Assembly (NCBI GenBank): GCA_940337035.1
Contig: CALNHX010001938.1
Coordinates: 62,001 to 126,000, forward strand
Direction: 5' to 3'
Source: Agriotes lineatus
Taxonomy: Eukaryota; Arthropoda; Insecta; Coleoptera; Elateridae
DNA: 64,000 bases
This document shows, piece by piece, positions 36,066-46,854 of the stretch. Both the position numbers and the translations under genes were made by a program. Under the pieces are notes generated by a model. That model was not told where the DNA came from and searched no databases. It was given only the letters and a program-made list of their open reading frames with translations. How positions within the stretch are numbered: the stretch's first letter is position 1; each line of letters begins with the position of its first letter.

Positions 36066-36801
36066 GATCGGGGAAGACTCACAGCAGTACTTTCAGTGGC
36101 TTTAGAGAAGGAATTCCTGGAGTCCGTTGAGATTAATCCTCGTCTTAGTACTCAAAGAATTGCAGCAGCTGAAAATGTATCTCATACCGTTATATGGAGG
36201 GTGCTAAAAACAACTTTTGCATTTACTATCTCCAGAGGGTGCAAACTCTCAAATCACAAGTTTTTGCTCCACCATGATCATATTGGGAATGGTTTTTGCA
36301 GCTTTAAATCCGCAATTCCCTTCACGGATGAAGCAGGATTTAAAAGGAACGAAATTGTGAATTTTTACAACACACACATTTGGATCGAAGAGAGCCCACA
36401 TACGGTCGAAAAACACACACTAGCAACAATTCTGTTTGAATTTTTGGGCTGAATTGGGAATTTATTGATAAATTTATTTGTTTTTCTAAAAGATTGAATG
36501 GTGCGACATATCTGCAATTTTTATTACCTAATTGCTAGAGGACGTTCCGCTACAAAGGAGGCATGAAACGTGATTCATTCATGATGGCGACCCTGCGCAT
36601 TCTATTATTCAAGTAAAACATCATTTAGGGAAAATGTTTGGGGAGCATTGGATAGGTCGTAGTGGACCGAAAGTGTGGCCTGCAGGATCGCCTGATCTCA
36701 TTTTTTATTTTTGCGGAAATTTGAAATCCATGGTGTATTCAGCACCTGTAAATAATGTTGTAGAGTTGGAGGAAAGACCGCTGAACTTTGCGTTCAAATG
36801 A
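36066..36801 (+). pseudogene. Tc1/mariner-like transposase pseudogene
   Basis: The frame from 36,066 reads DRGRLTAVLSVALEKEFLE and PRLSTQRIAAAENVSHTVIW RVLKTT, the second helix-turn-helix region of Tc1/mariner-like transposases. After a decayed middle and at least one stop, another frame (about 36,572-36,760) gives HDGDPAHSIIQVKHHLGKMF, then WIGRSGPKVWPAGSPDL and GNLKSMVYSAPVNN, which are the second D block (HDGxPAH) and the WPAxSPDL block. The aromatic stretch after SPDL has lost the canonical TPxDFFLW. Non-functional. Confidence 0.8.
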
Positions 36802-37145
36802 ATTGCGGCCATTTTGTACATTTCTTATAAATCCATAGGTTTTGAGTTTCAAATTTGTGGTAGTTATATTTCGTCTAAAGTATATAAAAATGTTCAAAAG
36901 TACCTAGTCTTGAGCAATACTACCCTGAAATTCTATTAACTTTCCCCAAATCCGAAAATACAGGAATACTGCTATCCAATCAAAGTTTTGCAAAAGTACT
37001 TTTTTATGACAAATTAAATGTAGATTTAAAGAATTTAATCAAAACTATAAAATTAGGAAGGGGCTTATCAAATATTCTTGAAAAAGGGGGCACCTTGTTC
37101 GTTTTCTACGCCACTGGATGTGATATTGGAATAAGAGTATGATTT

Positions 37146-37600
37146 GTTGGTAACCTCATTTTACTTTGCAGTGTAGAGGTTAGTGCTTTGTACACTTGAG
37201 TCTGGCGGTACAATGCTCAACTTGCCCCAGATTCGAGTTACAAAGTTGGAGTGTGCCCTTTGTGCTTGCGCAGCAACCATTCTGTGAGGTGTGTGTTTAA
37301 ACTAGGCCCAGTGACTGGTCAAACGGTAGGTATAATCTTTCATTATGGGGAAAAAGAGTAATATGAAACTAATAATTGCAGAGGGATAATTCTACTGAAT
37401 GTAGTAGTAATGTCGATAAAGCCCTGGAAGATTATCAGAATCGCTGCAGAAATAAATCGTTTAAGTAACCAATTCTATCGGCACCCTGAGGCAGCTATTT
37501 TAAAAATATAATAAATACAATATCAACAAGGTGATTAGATCAATAATGCTACTTAAAATATACAATTAGGAATTCCAACAAAAATATATAATATATAATT
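37146..37600. other. Spacer, nothing recognised
   Basis: AT-rich; no gene or clear repeat. Confidence 0.4.
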
Positions 37601-37609
37601 CCCATTATA

Positions 37610-38210
37610 GACCATCAAGGCCCATAGTTTGGGTGACCATTTTTCTTCATTCTTTCCTATTCTTTGAATTAGTTTTCCGATCTTTTAGTACTACGACTAC
37701 TAACTCGGTCTCCATGAATTCTCTGCATTTTCTTCTTGGTCTTTCTCATTTTTGTGTGCTATATAGTTCTTCTATGAACATTGTTTTAGGTGTTCTGTTA
37801 TCGTTCATTCATGCTATATGGCTTATCCTTCTCTGTCTTCAGATTATTGTCAAATTATTGATTTGTTATAAAGCTCCATTATTTTTCTTTTCCATTGTTC
37901 ATCTTCTTTTTTCCTCCATGTTTTAAGTAATATATTTCTTTTCCATCTTTCCAGTTTATTTTGTATATCTTTTTATTAATGTTCACATTTCATACACGTC
38001 ACTATTGTTTTCACAATCGTTTTACCTATATATTTGTATTTTTTGACATTTTTTTCTAGTGATCCTAAAGTAATTTCTTGCTGTTAATCTTTTCTACATT
38101 TCCATGTTTCTGTTGTTTTAGTTGCTTTCTAACAATTTGGTTAACACCTTGTATACCACTTTTTGTAACACATCTCCCTTATTCACTGGACTATTCTCGA
38201 CATGTCTGTA
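37610..38210 (-). pseudogene. C-terminal remnant of a LINE ORF
   Basis: The minus-strand text reads NDNRTPKTMFIEELY then RPRRKCREFMETE and, after a shift, DRKTNSKNRKE.RKMV...MGLDGL. This is the end of RTE/Jockey-type LINE proteins (..RGRPRxRWxxxVExDL..NWxxxAQDRxxWRxIVxQAKxHxGL). The frame is broken by several stops. No RT blocks remain directly upstream. Confidence 0.55.
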
Positions 38211-38476
38211 GATCCACCATTTACTTATTGTTTGATTGTAACAGATTGTAAATTGACTATATTAAATCATTAAATTAAAAAAAAATCTTTCTTATGGTAT
38301 TCCCATTGCTACGTACTGTTTATTTTGTATATTGGACAGATCACCACCACTTGCTACTCTTTCGGCATTTTTTGTTTATACAAAATTTCTTGTATTAGTG
38401 TGTGTATTTTTTATACGGTGAAATTCTACCATATTTAATTAACTCCGTTTACATATCATCCATACCAGCAACTTCT

Positions 38477-38745
38477 ACATACATACATACATAATCTGTA
38501 ACCGCTTATACCGTTTAAACGTTGTCGGGGTGCCGTGCCCACCAAACCGCTGAGGGTATGTGCATTTTTAAATTGGGTGGAGGTATTTGAGATAGTGGAG
38601 CCTGTCTAAGCTTGAACACTACGCTCGCTCTCCAGATGTTCACACATCCAAGTACTGACCAAGCAGACTGGAGCTTTTTACAAGTGTCGTGAGATATGCA
38701 ACACCACTCAGCCGTACTGCCGCCTACCAGGGATTTCTATTTTTT
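38477..38745 (-). repeat. 5S rRNA-headed SINE
   Basis: On the minus strand, CTTGGTCAGTACTTGGATGT GTGAACATCTGG (about 38,690-38,655) matches the internal-promoter part of 5S rRNA (GGTTAGTACTTAGATGGGTGACC...). The head begins near 38,745; the element ends leftward in ...TTATAAGCGGTTACAGATTA then a (ATGT)n tail, seen on the plus strand as (ACAT)n from 38,477. This is the SINE3 plan: 5S-derived Pol III head, unrelated body, short tandem tail. A tail fragment also occurs at 33,611. Confidence 0.65.
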
Positions 38746-38749
38746 TTTA

Positions 38750-38925
38750 TTATACTTTTTTCACAGCTTCCAGGCTTGGTGGGTCGGGTTTTCACATGTT
38801 TTTGCTAATATTATATCCTCTTCATACTACAAAATCAATGTGTTTAATTCAATTAACGCACAAATATAAAACCAGTGAGAACAAAAGGACGGATTGCTGA
38901 TTACTTCAGCATTATAGAAAGAATG
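38750..38925. other. Spacer, nothing recognised
   Basis: AT-rich with a T run; no gene seen. Confidence 0.35.
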
Positions 38926-38929
38926 AAAT

Positions 38930-39240
38930 TATTCAGTTATGTGCATATACAGAATGAATGACATTATAATAACCAGTAGAAAGACCTAACCCATTTTAGC
39001 TTTAGAAAGAGCATTAAAACCAAGTGGCCTACAAATTAACGAAACTAAAGCATATATATTATATTGTTATGGGGAAGACAGAATTACAACTGTAAAGATA
39101 CTTGGACAAATTCGGATACCTAATTGTTAGGGGCTGGAAATAATGTGCAAAGCTTATCAACAGGGCAAAGCGGTTCCATCGGTTACAGAAAGTTGTCAAT
39201 TTCCAGTAAATGACTTACCTTATTGATAACTGAAATACTA
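38930..39240 (+). pseudogene. LINE reverse transcriptase fragment
   Basis: A plus-strand frame reads ALERALKPSGLQINETKAYI, then a decayed stretch with VKILGQIRI and GLEIMCKAYQQGKAV. This is the region just after the YADD box of RTE/Jockey-type LINEs (..ALxxLGLxINExKTKYM...YLGxxI). A degraded DDIIITSRKT immediately upstream is likely the YADD box itself. Several stops; both ends missing. Confidence 0.6.
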
Positions 39241-39300
39241 GCTTTATTTTAAAAAATTAGCGAAACTGCATTTCTCTTCAAAATAGCAATGCATTAAATT

Positions 39301-39990
39301 AAAAAATCTGGTGTGATACACGCACACAACTTCCTTTTACAGTGATCTTATAATTAGCCAAAAATTTTATTTAAAATGTATTAAGCATTTGTCAAAAATT
39401 ACAAATTCTGCAAAAACGGTTCAAAATAGAGCGTTAGTTGAAGAGACAAATTTTCTCTAGAATTTTAAGCTGAATTCAAAAATGTAATAATATACCGGGT
39501 GTTCTATTTAAAATAAGAGTTAATAAAAAAAATAGACAAAAAAACAAAAGAAACCCATTTTAGAAGTATTCAACTGGAAAATCACCTATCTCACATCAAT
39601 ACACATTCAAAATGTAATAAAAATGTAAAGTTTAAAAAAAATCGTTAGAGCCGTTTTTGAAAAAATCGAAAAAAACTGAAAAATCACAAGAGGAAACACC
39701 TACTTCCGGTTATGCGATTTTTTTCAAAAGCTTGCTGTCTCATATACATAGTACACAAAACTTATATATGAAGTTTCAACGCCATACCGCTTTTCGTTTT
39801 TGAGATATTCTGTTCACAGACAGACAGACAGACACACAGACACACAGACAGACACACAGACAGACACACAGACCAATGAAAAAAAATATGTTTTTTGGGA
39901 TCAGGGGACTCTAAAACGTGAAGATCTGTTGAAAACTCAATTTCGAATTTTTGGGGTGAATCCAATACTTCCTTTATCGTAAAAGGAAGT
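39301..39990 (-). mobile_element. HINE-like repeat with GTCT microsatellite, copy 2
   Basis: Reverse-oriented copy of the repeat at 23,777-24,471, with the same order: terminal stem plus AAAAAATCTGGTGTGATACA on the left, the (ACAG)n-type microsatellite at about 39,818-39,872, and the hairpin ACTTCC...GGAAGT ending at 39,990. The three copies are similar over their full length apart from the microsatellite, suggesting comparatively recent spread. Confidence 0.6.
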
Positions 39991-40285
39991 AGAAATTGCT
40001 ATATTGCAGGTCACAGTTTGAATTTCCAATATCCTACCAAAAGGCAAAAATTCAGTTCAATGCAATGAAATGGGATTTGAAGTTCAAATTTCTAGTTCAA
40101 GTACTTTAAAACTTATTTATTGTACAAAAAATGGAACATTAAAGTCCTAGTACTTTAAAGTAAAATTTTAAAATTCCAGTACTTTTAAATTATACGTCAG
40201 TTGTTGACATGAAATTTGAAATGATTTACAACTTTTTATTTAAAATTCATTAAACTTGCAGTATGAAATAAACCGTTGTATTCAC
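39991..40285. other. Spacer with repeated TAGTACTTTAAA-like words
   Basis: Several partial repeats of (C/T)AAGTACTTTAAA and AGTACTTTAAAGT occur around 40,095-40,200. Otherwise AT-rich and non-coding. Confidence 0.35.
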
Positions 40286-40288
40286 CAC

Positions 40289-40389
40289 GAATGAAAAGTG
40301 TTTTTAAAGGTCCTCGCAAGTAATTCCGTCCTCGGCTGACGCCTCGGACATAAACTACTTTCTCGTCTTTAAAATGCCACTTTTCGTTC
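40289..40389. repeat. Palindrome with CG-rich core (3)
   Basis: The arms GAATGAAAAGTG...TTTTAAAG and CTTTAAAA...CACTTTTCGTTC are inverted copies. The core CGTCCTCGGCTGACGCCTCG is itself near-symmetrical. Same plan as the other CG-core palindromes but unrelated arm sequence. Confidence 0.65.
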
Positions 40390-40599
40390 TAGATAAATAA
40401 ACTACTATTATTTACAATTTTTTTCTTTATACAGTGTAATATCAAAATAACGAAAACATGAGTATGTTCACAACATTTTGGAGTTTATTTATTTAAATAT
40501 CGAGTGCCAGAGAAGTCCACGTTCTTCTTCAGAACATCCATTAATACGTCGAACAAAATCTTGCACAACTTTTTCTAGCATATCTTGCCTAATACCGTT

Positions 40600-41564
40600 A
40601 ATTTCATGACGAATATTGTTTTTAAGTTAATTTAGAGTATGAGGACAATTTTGGTAAACTTTGCTTTTCAAATAACCCCAAAGAAAGAAATCAGGAGCTG
40701 ACAAATCGGGACTATTAGCAGGCCAGGAAATGTTTTCAAATCGCGAAATCAGCCTGACAGTCTTGGAAATTATCACGCAAAAGTTGCCTTGTTTTTGCTG
40801 CAGTATGACTTGTCGCACCATCTTGTTGAAACCAGGCATTGCAAACATTTATGTTTCGGTTATAGAGTTCAGGCAACAAAAAATTCTGTATCATTTCCCT
40901 GTAACGTTCACCATTAACCGTAACTGTTCTTCCATTACACTCTTCAAAGGAATACGGACCGATAATCTGACGTGCTGAAACTGCACACCAAACCGTAACT
41001 TTTGGAGTGTAGCGATTTTTCTTTGAGTATACAAGCATTATCAGAAGCCCAGTATCAAACGTTTTGCGAATTAACTGACTTCTCCAAATGAAAATAGGTC
41101 TCGTCGTTCATAAACAACTGGTTTGCAATGTTTGGAAATTAGTTATTCAATTCATTAAAGAGTCTGCAAAACTTTATGAATATTTGAAGGTTTTTGATCG
41201 ACCACCATTTTATATGGGTGATACTTTATTGTCTTCAAAATTCATCTAATTCTCCTATCTAATATTTCCAGTGCTGCAGCATGATGTTGAATAGGCCGTT
41301 TTGAACTTTTGAGTAGGTAACACTGGCTCGTACTCGCTCAACATTTTCAGGCGTATTGACAGTTCGTGGAGCTTCCGATGGCTTTTTATTACAAAGTGAA
41401 CCGAATTCTCTAAACTTCTGAACCCATCGTCTTATTGTCAAGTACGATGAAACATCCTGCCGCCTGTTGAATTGTCTTCTGAACGCATGTTGCACAGTTA
41501 TTATTGATTCGGTCCTAATAAATAACTCAACACAATGAGCTCGCTCGTGCACATTAAAACGCAC
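40600..41564 (-). pseudogene. Tc1/mariner-like transposase, frameshifted
   Basis: From 41,564 leftward: RAHCVELFIRTESIITVQHA then SYLTIRRWVQKFREFGSL (N-terminal helix-turn-helix) and APRTVNTPENVERVRASV. After a shift comes FMNDETYFHLE (first catalytic D, about 41,110-41,080), then KVTVWCAVSA, WFQQDGATSHTA (second D, about 40,830) and ENISWPANSPDLSAPDFFLW (third D, about 40,700). All three catalytic blocks survive in order but lie in at least three frames. The gene type is common in insects (Tc3/mariner-like, DDE_3). Terminal inverted repeats were not located. Confidence 0.85.
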
Positions 41565-41955
41565 TTTGACATATTACTTAAACATTAAAACAAAACTCCT
41601 GAGCCTACTTAATAAAAATGATATTCATCACATTTGTATGGATAAAAACCATAGTGGGATATTGCACGTTAAAATGTTTAATATGTTTCTGTCGGTCCCT
41701 GTAGCTTTCCAGGATGCTGCGATACGAGTGAATTCACACTTAATCACACCTTGCTTCCAAAGCTTATTTTACCAACAGGAAGCTGTTGTAAAATAAACTG
41801 CACATACAACGGAACAAAACTGAAAATGTGAAAAATTACACCTGAAACATGGATACTCGCTGAAAGCCAAAAAGAAGTAAGAGTGAGTGAAAGAAACATT
41901 TTGAAACCAATTTTAGGATCTATAAAAGAGAGAGTGATCAATAGAGACCAAGATA
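41565..41955. other. Spacer, nothing recognised
   Basis: AT-rich; possible 5' part of the adjacent transposon, but no end signal found. Confidence 0.35.
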
Positions 41956-41958
41956 ATA

Positions 41959-42055
41959 GTTATTTAACAAACAAGTATGTTAATGAGAACGATTAATAAT
42001 CGAAACATTTAATTGTAGAGATTATTAATCGCAGATTAACATACGAGTTAGTTAC
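41959..42055. repeat. Palindrome, GATTAATAATC arms (4)
   Basis: GTTATTTAACAAACAAGTAT then GTTAATGAGAACGATTAATAATC is mirrored by GATTATTAATCGCAGATTAA and CATACGAGTTAGTTAC. A related, longer copy with a CG core lies at 42,395-42,528. Confidence 0.7.
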
Positions 42056-42150
42056 AATATTTTTCCGTTGATGGTATATTATTAATTTGAAGAAAATCAA
42101 ATTTTATTCCATGAAAAGAATTTGACACTTAAGTTTTGACATTAATGGTA

Positions 42151-42290
42151 CCGGGTGACCATAAATGGTTGTGATTTTTTTTCTTAGGTGCACTGTAAGT
42201 CTATGTCAAATTCGAGGTTAGCAGGTTAGGTTTTGCGTCAGTTTGTGTCAAATTTAACATAGACATACAGTGCCACCCACATAAACAGAT
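42151..42290. mobile_element. Partial copy of the palindromic MITE
   Basis: It starts after TA with CCGGGTGACCATAAATGG and carries CTATGTCAAATTCGAGGTTA and GCAGGTTAGGTTTTGCGTCA as in the complete copy at 52,031-52,266, then the reverse arm ATAGACATACAGTGCCACCC; it loses similarity near 42,290. The right terminus is missing. Confidence 0.75.
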
Positions 42291-42394
42291 TTTAAAAATC
42301 GTTCATTAATAAGAAATCATTCATTAATAAGGGTCATTAATAGACGATTTTCTATACATTAATGAAACTCATAAATAAACGATCAACATAAATA

Positions 42395-42528
42395 GTTATT
42401 TAACCAACAGGTGTGTTAATGAAGGCGATTAATAATCGAAACTATTTAAAGCACGAACGAGCGATAGCGAGTGAGTGCCTTTAATACTTGAGATTATTAA
42501 TCGCCCATTAACAAACGAGTTGATTACT
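42395..42528. repeat. Palindrome with CG-rich core (5)
   Basis: Arms GTTATTTAACCAACAGGTGT GTTAATGAAGGCGATTAATA and their mirror image; core ACGAACGAGCGATAGCGAGT at 42,453-42,472. Related to the palindrome at 41,959, which lacks the core, so the core can be gained or lost between copies. Confidence 0.75.
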
Positions 42529-42529
42529 T

Positions 42530-43480
42530 ATAGAACCGTAAATTAATTAAAAACACAGGATATGATGGAAGGCACAAATTAGCAATGACCTACAAAAGAT
42601 TGGAGGATGGAAACAGATAATTAAAATGTATCATTCAAGTTGGAAGACAAATAATGTGATATGATCATTAACATAGAATAAATAGTAACTATTTTTAACA
42701 ATTCGAGTGCTGTAATAGTCAGGGTCATTATCACGCCATCATTTGGTCAGAAAATATTTGCATTTGATAAAGCTTAATGCACTATAAGTTAATTATCAAT
42801 AGGTACATAATTTGCAAATTTATAAGCATGAAAAACAAAAATATTTTTCAACAGTTAGCACAGGTGACTGAAACTTGTTGATTACCACGGTATCAGCGTC
42901 CTGTTTACAATGTGCTATTTTGAAGGTGAAGGCTTAGTAGATGCTATAGCGGCAAATATTAAAGTCAAATTAATTGCGTTTACACTTAGTAAATAAAACA
43001 TGCGGCACGCTATCAAAAACGATTACTGATCTTTTAATCAAATACATTTTTTGTTATGTTGCCGTGACTGACAAAACTGCTGAAATAAAAAGAATAGAAA
43101 ATAAGACATTTGCCCACATGTTGGCATTGTTTAGAAGTTTAAGAGTTTACAAACCCATTTCTCATTTTGTTTACTTTAATTATAAACGTTTGTTAACGCA
43201 ACGTGAAGCTCTCTAATAATTCCCTAATTTTTATGTTAAATATAATATAAAGTATGATCAAACATTATTTTCATCTAGTGTGGCTATGGAATAGTTCATA
43301 ATTTATGAATACAACTATGTTTATCTACTTTGATGTCACAATATGGTGTATCTACGGTAGTGTGTAAAATTTACTTTTAGTTCGCATTTTGACCAAATTC
43401 AAAGTTTTTGATTATTTTTATGCAAAGTATCGCTATGTCCCTTAAAGGGAATAATGGGAAATATTATTATTATTACTAGG
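42530..43480. other. Spacer, nothing recognised
   Basis: AT-rich. The 80-codon plus frame at 42,974-43,216 shows no known domain. Confidence 0.4.
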
Positions 43481-43484
43481 TAAA

Positions 43485-43620
43485 ATACTATATTATACTC
43501 ATGTAATAGGAGACATTGTAGCACTCATTCCATTGGAATACTCCTCGCTGCGCTCGTGCCCCAAACCCGCTCGTGCTACAGTAGACGCTCTTATTAAACT
43601 AGTATAATAATATACTACTA
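43485..43620. repeat. Palindrome with CG-rich core (6)
   Basis: ATACTATATTATACTCATGT AATAGGAG and GTAGCAC on the left are mirrored on the right by GTGCTAC, CTCTTATTAAACTAGTATAA and TATACTACTA. The centre holds CTCCTCGCTGCGCTCGTG. It begins like the palindrome at 25,288. Confidence 0.7.
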
Positions 43621-43624
43621 CACT

Positions 43625-45360
43625 TAAATGTCAAACTTGACATTTGATTTTTAAGTGACTTATAATTGCATTCACAAATTAGGAACTACTCCATAGTCAT
43701 ACTAGATGAAAATAATTTTTGATCATACTATACTTTTTTCACTGGACATTTTAATCTCTATTTCAATCTTATTTTATGTTTTAAATTTTGCAAGTATTTT
43801 AAGGTAAACTGAAGACATTTCCGCTAGTAGGGTTACCCACATTGCGTCGATGCTGACCCGAAGAAAATAATTTTTGTGGGAGAAAAAAGTGGTATAAAAT
43901 TAATAAAAAAGTTCAAGGTGAAATAGTTTTTTACATTATAAAGATATAATTCCTAAAATTGTTTTATATATTTTAAGTAGCATATGAAATGCAGTATTTG
44001 TTTACTCCTCCGTGGATACATTAAATTTGAACAAGACGTCTCATACGCTTTAATATTTAAATAACTATTTGTCGTTCTTGTCGCTTAGCTAGCTCAGTGA
44101 TCATGAAACTCTCTTAATATCTCAGTTAGTCGCTTATGCAAGATCACTATCTGCCAAAATAAAAATCTGGTTCTCCCTAATAGTGTTAGTGGGACTTTAA
44201 ACAATGCACAAAAAAGCCGAATTCATTACATCATCTATTGATTTCAAAACACATATAAAAACGTACAAAAAATTACAAAAGAAATAAAAGAAAATAGAAT
44301 TAAGTTCTCACCTACGTGCGATATAGATTGAGGCTACTCGCAGGTGTGTTGCAAACATACATGAACAACGTAAAACATCACCAAAGATTGCGTTGAAATA
44401 ATTATATTTTAAAAGAACGCAAATTTCTAAGAAAACTGGTATGTCAAAATTATCTGACGCCGGTATTTATTTAAGTCGCTGAATACACATTCCTGCGTGT
44501 TTGCAATAGCTTGCAGTTAAACGCAGCCTTTAATTGAAAGTTTGAGGCAATTCTAGTGGGTTTTTCTACCAGCATTGTTATAAACCATGAGCCAAATATT
44601 TATCGCGATTTTTTATTAAATGCTTAATTTCTCAAACACTCTTTAGAATGAAGTATAATATGTTGGGCGCACAGCAAAAGAAATTGAAAGCTCTATTTAT
44701 GCTTCTAATAAAATATAGGGTGTTCCATTTAAAATAATTGGGAAAATAAAGATTGAAGACATTAAAGTTTAAATCAGTATTTTGAACAACCTGTATTAAA
44801 ATATCCCGTTTTTATGAAAGTTTAGTATTTTTATATCCTAGTTGACAACCCCCTCAATATTTAAAAGTGAGGAAAATGTGACTTTTTAAGTGAAAGCTGG
44901 ATATTGTCTAAAAAACACTGAAAACGTTCATAAGTTGGAAACGCTGAAAGCATTTTAAAAGAAAAATTAGGGTTTAATGTAGAATTGGTAGGGGCTTAAA
45001 TAGCCATAAAGAAACATAGGGTGTTCCATTTAAAAGATCAATACTTTTTGAGCCAAACTTTTGGAATACCCTGTATACATCAAAATAATTTCAATATGTG
45101 CCCCTTTTGACCCCATTCGAATCGGCTCAATCAAATTTTTTATCGGAAAAAAAGAAAAGGAGTAATCGGAGACTGGCACACTAAATGAACACATTGTATT
45201 ATATGATGAATTCCAGTTAGGTAATATCTGTAGTTAAGTGATGTTTAATTCCCATTACTTTGTCGTTGATTTTGATTAACAAATGCACCGACTTATTTAT
45301 TATCCTTCGTCTTATTTTTAACATTTTAATCATTATAAAGACCTGATCTTAATAACATTG
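43625..45360. other. Spacer with short Tc1/mariner-like end sequences
   Basis: No gene seen. TAGGGTGTTCCATTTAAAA occurs at about 44,715 and again at about 45,018, and an inverted partner TGGAATACCCTGTATA at 45,062-45,077, so one or two tiny MITE remnants are likely. Confidence 0.4.
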
Positions 45361-45458
45361 TCGACCAGGGCCGATTTGGCCCGGTCGGGTGATCGGCGAT
45401 TACCGTTCAAATGGGGAACAAGAAATAATGAGGGCAAAATGAAATTTTAAAATGGGAA

Positions 45459-45921
45459 TAGTATATTACATACCGAGGTGAAAAGTGTTTCATTCCTGTC
45501 GAGAGATTAAGTAGTTAACCGAGACGCGTAGCGTCGAGGTGAACTTTATTCGCAACCACTTTATTCTAAACAATAATTGGAAAAATTATTATATTATGAT
45601 ACGACAGGTTGTGACGCGCATGAATGGATCAACGAGATTCCCAGTGTCCCTACCTACTCAGAGGTCGGGAATGGATCGCGCATGAATGGATGAATGAGAT
45701 TCCCAGTGTCCCTACCTACTCAGCGGTCGGGAATGGATCGCGCATAAATGGATCAACGAGATTTCCATTGTCCCTACCTACACAGCGGTCGGGAATGGAT
45801 TCATTTCCAACCGGCAATCACTTTTCCGTCCGGTTGGAAAGTTACAAGTTGGGAATAGCTCATTTTCCAACTTTTTAAAAGTCAGTAATGATCTTATTAC
45901 ATATATGGTTGCGAATAAAAG
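45459..45921 (-). mobile_element. 387-bp-type hairpin element, single copy with minisatellite
   Basis: It begins TAGTATATTACATACCGAGG and ends CATATATGGTTGCGAATAAA, the two termini of the tandem units at 47,974-49,140 read in reverse. It contains the GACGCGTAGCGTC core hairpin. The second hairpin of the unit (ACTTCCCGCACTCACTTCCC) is replaced here by AACCGGCAATCAC...GGTTGGAAAG sequence, and an internal segment is amplified (see 45,616). Confidence 0.6.
45616..45801. repeat. 62-bp minisatellite, three units
   Basis: GCGCATGAATGGATCAACGA followed by GATTCCCAGTGTCCCTACCT and ACTCAGCGGTCGGGAATGGA TC repeats with a 62-bp period at 45,616, 45,678 and 45,740. Units differ at only a few sites. One unit equals a single-copy segment of the 387-bp element, so the amplification arose within that element. 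Confidence 0.9.
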
Positions 45922-46038
45922 TATGTTTTGTGTTTGTTTAAGATATTTAATAATATTATGTAATTGAGTATTTTGTTTTAATAAATATTAATATTATTAA
46001 GATTTAAAATACTTCTAGCATACAAAGTATATCATATT

Positions 46039-46729
46039 ACTTCCTTTTACAATAAAGGAAGTATTGGATTCACCCCAAAAATTCGAAATTAAGTTTTAAC
46101 ATATCTTCACGTTTTACAGACCCCTGAACCCAAAAAACATGTTTTTGTTCATTGGTGTCTGTATGTCTGTCTGCCTGTGTGTATGTGTGTGTGTGTGTGT
46201 GTGTGTCTGTGAACAGAATATCTCAAAAACGAAAAAAGGTTTGGCGTTGAAACTTCATATATAAGTTTTGTGTACTATCTAGATGCGACAGCAAGCTTTT
46301 GAAGAAAATCGCATAACCGAAAGTTTACTCTTGTGATTTTTCAGTGTTTTTCGATTTTTTCAAAAACGGCTCTAACGATTTTTTCAAACTTTACATTTTT
46401 ATTACATTTTTAATGTGTATTGATCAAAGATAGGTGATTTTCCAGTTGAATACCTCTAAAATGAGTTTCTTTTGTTTTTTTTTGTATTTTTTATTAACTT
46501 TTATTTTAAATAGAACACCCGGTATATTATTACATTTTTGAATTCGGCTTAACATTTTAGAAAAAATTTGTCTCTTTAACTAACGCTCTATTTTGTACCG
46601 TTTTTGTAGAATTTATATTTTTTTTTAATTTTTGGAAACGCTTAAAAATTAAAAATAAAATTTTTGGCTAATTATAAGATCACTGTAAAAGGAAATTGTG
46701 TGCTTGTATCACACTAGATTTTTTTTTAC
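46039..46729 (+). mobile_element. HINE-like repeat, copy 3
   Basis: Same orientation and plan as copy 1. The microsatellite here is (TCTG)/(GT)n, with an uninterrupted GT run at about 46,179-46,206. The closing GTAAAAGGAAAT has one mismatch to the opening ACTTCCTTTTAC, and the terminal stem TTGTGTG..TATCACAC is weakened by a substitution. Confidence 0.6.
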
Positions 46730-46854
46730 TTGTTACCCATTTCATCCAATTACATACAAATAAACATAAGTTTTTAAAATGTTCTGTGTATTACTCTAAT
46801 TATTTCAAAACTATTAAGCTTTTCTGGCTGATATAAAAATATATTTAGCCCATA

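Larger units (their letters stand above)
34158..37145 (+). mobile_element. Decayed Tc1/mariner-like element with rearranged long inverted repeats
   Basis: Segments of 34,250-34,430 recur inverted at 36,880-37,145: CAAGAATATTTGATA, AAATCTA..TT.AATTTGTCA, AAAAAAGTACT(C/T)TT(A/G)CAA, and ACTAGGTACTTTTGA. Their order differs between the two sides, so one arm is rearranged. A broken Tc1/mariner-like transposase lies between (36,066-36,801). A SINE copy (34,546-34,985) and unrelated sequence seem inserted in the left half. Exact ends and target duplication are not resolved. Confidence 0.4.

Noticed and set aside
37633..37926. 97-codon hydrophobic plus-strand ORF as a membrane protein
   Set aside because: It is the complement of a pyrimidine-rich LINE C-terminal remnant on the minus strand.
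44715..45077. A complete 360-bp MITE between TAGGGTGTTCC and its mirror
   Set aside because: The left end occurs twice and the right end once; interior similarity and a clean target duplication could not be shown, so only remnants are noted in the spacer entry.
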